The translations under genes and the position numbers were made by a program. A stretch of 64,000 nucleotides of DNA from Torreya grandis. Lineage: Eukaryota; Streptophyta; Pinopsida; Cupressales; Taxaceae. Below the pieces are notes generated by a model. It ran no database searches. It had not been told where the DNA came from and was given only the letters and a program-made list of their open reading frames with translations. The stretch covers positions 2,085,501 through 2,149,500 of the forward strand of contig JARHVA010000224.1 of the NCBI GenBank assembly GCA_037957365.1, written 5' to 3'. Positions 56,701-64,000 of the stretch are shown in pieces. Numbering within the stretch: position 1 is the first letter of the stretch; each line of letters starts with the position of its first letter.

Positions 56701-58320
56701 TATTATATCTCAAAGCCAAACATATATTAGTAGAATATCATATCAATTTACACCAATAAAAATATGCATTGATATAGAACCCCTTAGGTTGTGCCTTTTC
56801 CATAGAAACATGCATTAATAGATGAATATATATTAGATTGCATTATTTTTTTTTCAACTTGGAGTCATAAGATCTAGGAGGGTTAGTCCCATAGTCTAGT
56901 TTATTCGTGGAAAAGAGCTTAACCTCATCATCTTTAATTGAAAATGTCATAAAATGATTGGAAGTATTTTAAAATCATAGACTCATGGATAGAATAAAGT
57001 GATTTTTTTTTTGGATTTGTCTTACAATACATTATCATCCATAGTATTTTCCATTTTTAAAGCATAGTAGTATAATGAATCACAAAGTCACTAATGGGAT
57101 CATTAGGTCCATGCTTGAGTTTTTAAATTTGGGCATCAGAGACCTTTTCACTATTATTGATAGACAATTGACCTAAAAATTGATCAACTAAAATATTGAA
57201 AGCATTTATAGATTATAAATAAAGGTTATAAAATTATCACAAGACATAGTCCTTAATAATACTAGGAAAAATATTGGACCAAAGAGGTGGGTAATAATAT
57301 TTAACTAGAAATAATATTCTAGGAAAATAATGAGTGGAAATTTTTGGACCAAAGAGGTGTGTAATAATTCTTAATAATTTTTTGAGTGACCCTCTCTATA
57401 AGAAACTTATTATAGTTTGGAAACCTCAGATTCAAGATCAAGAAGAGTTTTTATAAGTTATTGATCAGTAAGTGTAGTATATTGATTAACAATAGTTGGA
57501 ATCACATCACTAGAAAGACTAGGAAGCATAAAAATAATTTTCATAAGGATAAACATAGAAATATATGGATTAACTTGTGTTGACCCTACACTAGGTGTAG
57601 GTATAACTTGTGTAGCCATAGGTGTAGACACATAAATAGTATCAGTAGGAACACATGTTTGAACACCTATTGTAGAATATATACTTATAAAATTTAGATT
57701 AGTATGATTCAACAGTTAATCATGTTGTTCCTTAGATGTGCCTTCCTTAATATTTTTTGAATTATTGACCTCTACGATATTGTTCAAATTATTTTCAAGG
57801 TCATTAGGTCACATACTAATTTTATTTTGAAAAATTTAAAGTGCTTATTATTTTTCAAGTTCTACACCAATAAGCTAATTAAAATGTATTTTAACATGAT
57901 ATTCATCATTTTATTCATTGTCATCTTTATAATCGTTTTAAAACTTAGAAATAACATCATTAATAACATGTTCCTCAACATATATGCATTCTTTATCGAT
58001 GTTTTCATCAATAGAAGAAGAAATTTGTATTTCATCATTTTTATCCTATCTAGATTGCAAACAAACACATGGTTGGATGAAATGAACTTAATTATGATCA
58101 ATTACAACACCATTTAACTTAGGACTTCATATTATACATATAAGAGAAATACCATTATTAGATGGCATAGAATATGTTCATGAAAACATCAAGAAAGCTA
58201 CAAAACAATGCATGAATTATTTATTATCAAGGTAAAATCAAAAGTCATATATGAAATTTAAACCCTAATGCAGTTTAAATTTAAAATCATAAGGAAACAT
58301 GAAGCAGACACCTACACCAA
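53708..58320 (-). mobile_element. D2: Tat-like minus-strand element internal region (3' region, protease, Gag)
   Basis: D2 aligns with D1 from 53,708 to 56,845 and continues through Gag. The Gag capsid segment at about 57,060-57,250 is related to 13,450-13,640 of G1. A Thr/Pro-rich N-terminal open stretch lies at 57,458-57,712. A protease core VDNGLSE is at about 56,330-56,350. A primer-site candidate with TTTTTGGTG on the minus strand lies near 58,305-58,325, comparable to TTTGGTG in G1. No pol is present. This is a second example of the gag-protease-only layout. Confidence 0.55.
56860..57720 (-). pseudogene. Tat-like Gag remnant in D2, broken
   Basis: The minus-strand sequence is colinear with G1 Gag. 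A Lys/Asn-rich capsid segment at 57,060-57,250 shares phrases such as TTTGGGCAT and GACCTTTTC/AACCTTTTC on the plus strand. Upstream lies the open stretch 57,458-57,712 (MNHTNLNFISIYSTIGVQTC..., rich in Thr, Pro and Ser). Stops and shifts are frequent. The role would be particle assembly. The identification depends on alignment to the better-preserved G1 copy. Confidence 0.45.
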
Positions 58321-58329
58321 AAACTCAGT

Positions 58330-58581
58330 TGTTTGAATGTTTCTGGTATTATCATAGGAGAAAAAATCATTGGTATGAGATATGAAAACATTATGTTTAT
58401 GACTTTGGACTATTCTTACATAGACTACGGTAATCTTGAATATTTTTATTGGTAGATTATATTATCTAAAACAATAGGTGGGTAAACATATAGAGGAAAA
58501 TTTTCACAAGATTCAAATGTGTAAATAAAGTTCAAGTAAGTCACAGTGTGAAAATTTTAATGTTTTTAATAACAAATTTAG
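58330..58581 (-). repeat. LTR fragment (L3)
   Basis: It aligns with the last 250 bp of L2 and L4. The minus strand starts TATAAACACTAAATTTG. Confidence 0.5.
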
Positions 58582-58599
58582 TGTTTATAATTAGAAATC

Positions 58600-60139
58600 T
58601 CATGGTAGCCAATAAATTTGGTGTTTTGTAGTGTATGTGTGGTTTCTATGTGATAAAAAAATATGTGTTGGAAGTTTAAGTATCAATGCATACCTTCCTA
58701 AAGGAGGAAAACAGAGAATTCTTATATGGAATTATATGATATTTTATTTCTCTAATTCCTTTTTATACAAATAATATGTTAGTCAAGTAAGAATTAATTA
58801 CTTAAAGATTTAATAATAGAACTTTCAACATATGAGCTAGGAATATGGAGTGTCAAAGGGGATTTTTATGTTGCACACATGAGTATTTTACTTATTTTAT
58901 GATTATTATGATCTAAATGAAGCAAAATCATGAATATTCAAACTACATAAATTAGGGAAATAAATATACAAATATGAATGTATAAGGGTAGATTAAATTT
59001 CACTTAAAATATTTGGGATTGACAAACTAAGAAGGTAGGATATGCATTTATCTAATTTTTAGTTATGTTTATCACTTTCATTGAAAAGGCTCTATATCTA
59101 CTCTGTATCCTATCATATTAGGGAACAAGAGATCAAACCTTGTGTAGACACCATGAAAACTCATATCACTAAAATGATCAATATTATCCATGATCTACAT
59201 GTACTATTATTTTTTCTATGTAGATTTATGATGCCTTATATCATTTCTCCTATACCTATAGATGGCATATGTGTGTGCACTCACCTTCCATCTTATGCAA
59301 TGATCCTTATTTTCCTTTTATTTTCTTTGAACCCTTAATCTAATTTTTGACACAATATGTGACCTGAAAATCTGGTTAGTATGTTGGCTTAGATGGCCTC
59401 AACCACTCCCTATTGAGTGACTAAAATTTCTTGTGTTTTAATCATATAAAAAGAGATTGAACCATGTGTCCCTATATAGCCTATTTATGTGTGGAACATC
59501 ATGATCAATCTATAATGAAATGCAATTTTTATATTTTGACACTTTCACCTTGAAACATTTACCTACATGTGTATTTAAAATTGACCCTAGGGTTGCTCCT
59601 TCAAGAGGTTTTTAGATTTTTATTCCTTTGTGATAATGTCTCAAGAGAGTAACATTGGGATTATGACATGTAAATGGTCAATTAATTTCCATGTTTTTGA
59701 GTGGGTATATCTTTAGGATTAATTTTAACTTATATTTAACTCTTTGATATTTCCCATTATGAATAAACCATAAAACCTATGTAGGTAAACCTAATGGATA
59801 CTTCCCAACTTGAAACTTATCCATTGGGAGTTCTTAGTCAACTTCATGAGTCATACATATTTGGTGAAACTAAAACTACTTTAAAATATTTCTAATACTA
59901 TCTTGGGATTAAAAATAAGGGGTCTAAAATATTGTGATAGTCTATTTAGGATTTTGGAAGGTTATTACACATACTGGGGTGATCTTGAATATGTGTAACT
60001 AATAGCTTGGGTTATCCAAGACAATAAGTTGGTAGACAGATGGAGGAAAGCATGAAAATATGTATACAAAGCCCAATATTGTCAAATTATTTTTGTGTTT
60101 ATGTTTCCAAAGTGTCTAATACTAAATTTAAGTGTCTAT
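58600..60139 (-). repeat. LTR (L4) of D3 (left edge approximate)
   Basis: It aligns in blocks with L2. The minus strand starts TATAGACACTTAAATTT at 60,139 and is followed on the high side by sequence related to the starts of D1 and D2, so it is the 3' LTR of D3. Confidence 0.5.
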
Positions 60140-60960
60140 AATTATCTCTCTTTTAGTCTAGTATTGAAAATGTCAAATTAAAGGGATAAAAGAAGAAATT
60201 ATGTACTTATGATTAACAAAACTTGGTTTTTATAGCTATGCCCCCAATGTCCCACTTGATCCACACATAACATGTAAGGAAACATATATAGATAAAAATC
60301 CATTTATGATAGAAAATATGAAACTATAAATATTTAAATTACTAGAAATAAAAAATTTAAGGAATGAGTACACCTAAGGGTATGCAAACTAAGTTGCAAC
60401 TTGTTAAATTCATTTTGGGAATGCCATGGTGTGACTATGCCCCAAGGAGATGTATCGTATTAAATAAAGATATAATGATTGTTAAGGCCTCAACCACCAT
60501 TGGATGAGAAGTGCTATAAGTTGAGAATTGCACTAATCTAAATATCATCATAACTCTTTTATGGAACCCTAAAATCAAAGTCTTATAAAAAAGGGAATGC
60601 CAAAAATAGGTTGGTATATAAAGGTGGAACCCTGAAACAAGTTCATATATAAATTTGGAACCCCAAAATACATTTGTATGTCAAAAAGTAACACCACATC
60701 AACTACTACAAATGGTTTTTAAATACTAAGTGATTACATAGTTCACTTTTTATCATTAATTATTAATATATAGATATAAAAGTATTTTTATGAACAACAT
60801 TCTTGCCCCAAATCTAATCCATTTTCACCTTAAAATAATATAAAATGACATAACAAATTTTTCATAGTGTCATATAATGTTCCTTAATCTTATAAACTAT
60901 GACACCCTTAACCTATAAATTGTGTAGGGATATGTGTGGCCAACTTGTGGATAATATAAC
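60140..60960 (-). mobile_element. D3: fragment of the same Tat-like family
   Basis: It shares with D1 and D2 the phrases TTTTAGTCTAGTATTG, CCCCAAGGAGATG, AACTCTTTT and ACATAT-AAAT blocks in the same order. Similarity fades near 60,960. It is noncoding. Confidence 0.5.
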
Positions 60961-61301
60961 CTTGTACATTTTCATATCTAAATTCTCTATGTTCTCATAT
61001 TGTTAGTGGGGTCATCCTATGGAATAGTGATAGCTTAAGTAGGGTATTTTTAGGATGTAGTGGTGAGTACTTTAGAATCTTATTACAAATTATTTTTTTA
61101 TTACATGGTTGTAGAGCTTACATGATTCAAGTGGATTAGTATCAAATTTATAATATTATTCTCTAGTATCAAAATTTAGTGTGTAACTTCTCTATTTTCC
61201 TTTTGTTATTATGATCTATTGTTATTGATATGCTCTTGATATTTATATTTATAACTACTGATGTGAATTGGCATGATCTATCTAGGTAATTTCATTACAA
61301 G

Positions 61302-61315
61302 TGGTATCAGATCTT
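61302..61315 (+). other. Primer-binding site of a plus-strand copia
   Basis: TGGTATCAGATCTT follows TTCATTACA plus AG, the same two-base spacing as in the Tork-like element. The upstream sequence should be the end of a 5' LTR, but I found no partner LTR, and no Gag frame follows. Confidence 0.5.
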
Positions 61316-63343
61316 TGATTTTGGAAAGATTATATGGCACATATATTTTAGATATAGCATAGAGGCTGTTATGTGGGATTAAGGATAAAAAAATATAAAT
61401 TTTGATCAATAAATAATTTATTTTTCCATCAATGTAGTACCACTTGAGGTTTTTTGTTGAGTCTAGGAAACATTTCACACCATTTACACAAACTAATAGT
61501 CATTGGATTCATCTTGGTGAGATTATTATAATGGAATAAGCCTCTAGTACACTTTTTTTACCGCCAAACTGAGATACTTCACAATGAAAGAAGATATAAA
61601 ATTCATCACAACCTTACAATAAATGTTTAGACTATTTTTCAAGAAACATTTGCAGTATTCTACATCACTTTCAAGGTCTTTTCAAAATTGATGTTTCCCC
61701 ATGTATACTTTGTGGATCAATAAGATGACCATGTATCAATGAAATCTCTTTATATTCTTTTGTTTCATGATCATGTTTAAAGTATTTGAATATGTATGCC
61801 ACCAAAGTAAGTCCAATTTTAGTCAAGGTAAAAACAAATATTTTTATAGCTATGACTATGATTTTGGCCTTATTTTATTGAGATATAGGATTTATAGTAT
61901 AAATTATGTTTCCTTATAAGAATAAAATATGACCATCTCATTAATGTTGATGAAAGTGGCCTTACTAAAAAAATTTAGGGTCCTTATGAGTTATTGATTA
62001 TACAAAACATAAAAATCTATAATAATTACTCTATGTTCCAATGACTTGGACATTTCTCTAGTGACCATGTTTTCTAAAATATTTACACACTCTAATCTAT
62101 AAAATTTATAAATGAATATAATAATTATCCATTCTATAGAATTATGACTGAGATTCATACCATTTTTTTAGGTTTGTGCATATGGTATTTTCTTTGTGTA
62201 TTTTTCCACCTAGATTTTTATAAGCCAAATTCAAATGTAGTAAGAAATTTTAGTTTCCAGTACTACTTTGAGTAGATCCTAATATTTTATTGTTCTAAAG
62301 AGGTATGAGTTATATGTTTTTAATCTTTTAAACACAATATATCAAGAATTGTGTATGGGAGTTGATTTGAGATCAGATCTAGAAAAGTTATTTTTGTACA
62401 ATTTGACAATAACATTGTAAATTTCTCATTCAAATAATTCTATTATTAATGTATCAAAGTTACAATACTCCAAGTGATCTAAGTTAAATATACATCTAAC
62501 CATTCATTTTATTTCTATAAAGATTTAGGAATGCAAGATTTTTATAATTGCCCAATACTAGTGGATTTTGTTCATGAAGAAAATTCAAATTTGTATTAAA
62601 GTGTTACAAGTCAAATAAGTCCTTGATTTTATAACTAGTGTTACTATTATGTATATTATTCGATATAATAGTTCTCTTTATAGATTTCATTTTTTAATGG
62701 TTTCTATATCTGTGTCCTTCAAGTAATTATAAGATAGATTTATACTCTCCAATTATGTATTATCAAATAATTGTTAGGGCATATTTTCAACCACTTTAAC
62801 ATTAAAATTGAATTGATTAATTTATTCTAAAGATGATGAAATTATAGGTATATTAATATATAAATTAGAGATTTTACATTAAACAACATGAAATTTCAAA
62901 TCTTGTGTAAATATTTTTAAAAAACTTGAATAATAGGTCTTAAACAATAATAAATTTAATACTTACATTAATATCAAAACATATATAAAACATTTTATTA
63001 AAAAAATGACCATTGTACTAGATTCAAACACTGGTTTTATGTTGGATCCATTGGTTTTTCCCTAGTACTAAGCTTTAGTCTATGTAATTTATCATAGACA
63101 TGGCCCATGTACTATTTGACATAATACTATTGTCTTTATTTATTATGTATGTAATATCAACTTCAAATATTTGCTATAAATTCATGATTTTTAAACATAA
63201 TTATTCACTATGTATGATGCTTATGTATTATGGTTTTCAATGATAAGTTTTTCACATCTAGACATGGTAAATGCCTTGTTTCGTGATGAGATATATAGCA
63301 TGTAGTAAAACTGAGTTAATTTTACACTAATAAGACTTTTTAC
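61316..63343. other. A+T-rich stretch, no gene recognised
   Basis: This is decayed sequence downstream of the primer site. No Gag, protease or pol motif was recognised on either strand. Confidence 0.4.
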
Positions 63344-63851
63344 CTAAAGATCTATTAAATTTATAGTTGCATGATCTTTATGGTTAAGATTTATTTTGAA
63401 TAAGATAAATTATTAGCTCCAAAACCTATTCCACCTTACTGTTAGGAAGTTTATTGATTTGTGATATATAAGGCACATATCTCTACAACATTATTTGTGG
63501 GCATGCCAAAGGATTGAGAGTGGGTGATTATGATCTCACCTTTTTAGTTGTGCATGACTCCTTCAATACTATCTTGACATGAAAAACTAATAAATAACTA
63601 AAGATTCACTAAATCTATAGATTCATGATGTTTATGGTTAAGATTTATTTTTAATAAGATTAATTATTAGCTCTAAACCCTATCGCACTCAAATATTGGG
63701 AAGTCCCTTTATTTATGATATATAAGTTCCATAGCTCTACCACACTATTTGTGGGCTTGTCCATGGATTAAGAGCAGGTGATTATGATCTCCCCTTTGTA
63801 GTTGTGTATGTCTCCTTCAATACTATCTTGAAATGAATTCCTAATAAATAG
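63344..63851. repeat. Two-unit tandem repeat, 254-bp period
   Basis: 63,344-63,597 and 63,598-63,851 align throughout. Shared runs include TTTATGGTTAAGATTTATTTT, ATTTGTGGGC and CTCCTTCAATACTATCTTGA. They differ by scattered substitutions and small indels, so the duplication is not recent. Confidence 0.85.
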
Positions 63852-64000
63852 ATTTAAAATATCAAGTTTAAACAAGGGAATGCCTTTTTCTTTGTTTCTC
63901 CTAGAATAGACATATAGTTTATTTTTCTATCTTCCTAGAAAAAGTTGATTAAGAGTGGTTTTGAAAATGTTAATCAAAAGTTCCTTAAAAAAATATTTTC
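63852..64000. other. Window end, nothing recognised
   Basis: A+T-rich sequence without a motif. Confidence 0.4.

Noticed and set aside
57827..58117. Overlapping open frames on both strands, rich in Ile, Asn and Phe
   Set aside because: Low-complexity A+T-rich sequence; neither strand shows a domain, and the region falls in the decayed D2 leader/Gag.

Overview
The window looks like heterochromatic DNA of a large-genome seed plant. It is strongly A+T-rich (about 70% by eye) and consists almost entirely of nested, decayed LTR retrotransposons. I found no intact host gene, tRNA, rRNA, CRISPR array or bacterial-type operon. The element types (Tork-like Ty1/copia, Tat-like Ty3/gypsy with a second RNase H, a short-LTR chromovirus) are plant types. 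The low gene content and old, point-mutated copies would suit a gymnosperm or another giant plant genome, but that assignment is inference.

Left block (1-23,258). A minus-strand, Tat-like gag-protease element (called G1) spans most of it. Its 3' LTR (2,055-2,682 plus 9,085-9,734) is split by a minus-strand copia (2,683-9,079), which is itself interrupted by a gypsy-type LTR (5,622-6,754). G1 then shows its polypurine tract, a hairpin-rich 3' region (about 10.5 kb), protease and gag remnants (12.1-13.9 kb), more gag (22.1-22.7 kb), a primer-binding-site candidate and the first 378 bp of its 5' LTR. A full-length Tork-like copia (14,986-20,563, target duplication TAAAT) sits inside G1.

Middle block (23,259-40,816). 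A pol-less gypsy-like element (23,259-27,702) has 1.5-kb LTRs and one long orphan reading frame. A plus-strand copia (27.8-38.3 kb) follows, split between integrase and reverse transcriptase by a minus-strand Reina-like chromovirus (30,344-36,307). Next come another fragment of the G1 LTR family (about 38,335-39,545, with a long TA microsatellite) and a copia LTR with a polypurine tract on one side and a primer site on the other.

Right block (40.8-64 kb). A 5'-truncated plus-strand Tat-like pol (RNase H, second RNase H, integrase) is joined to a pyrimidine-rich minisatellite. Its 3' region carries two families of hairpin repeats, one of six copies with an invariant 17-nt loop and covarying stems. 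The rest is an array of minus-strand Tat-like fragments in direct orientation (D1-D3), a perfect 260-bp tandem duplication, a copia primer site at 61.3 kb and a 254-bp tandem repeat near the end.

Nothing here works as a gene system today. All reading frames are broken, mainly by stop codons consistent with cytosine deamination. The most unusual signals are the structured repeats: the covarying hairpins at 44-46 kb, the hairpin arrays in the 3' regions of two Tat-like elements, and a 21-bp palindromic repeat shared by the LTRs and the pol coding region of the Tork-like element.
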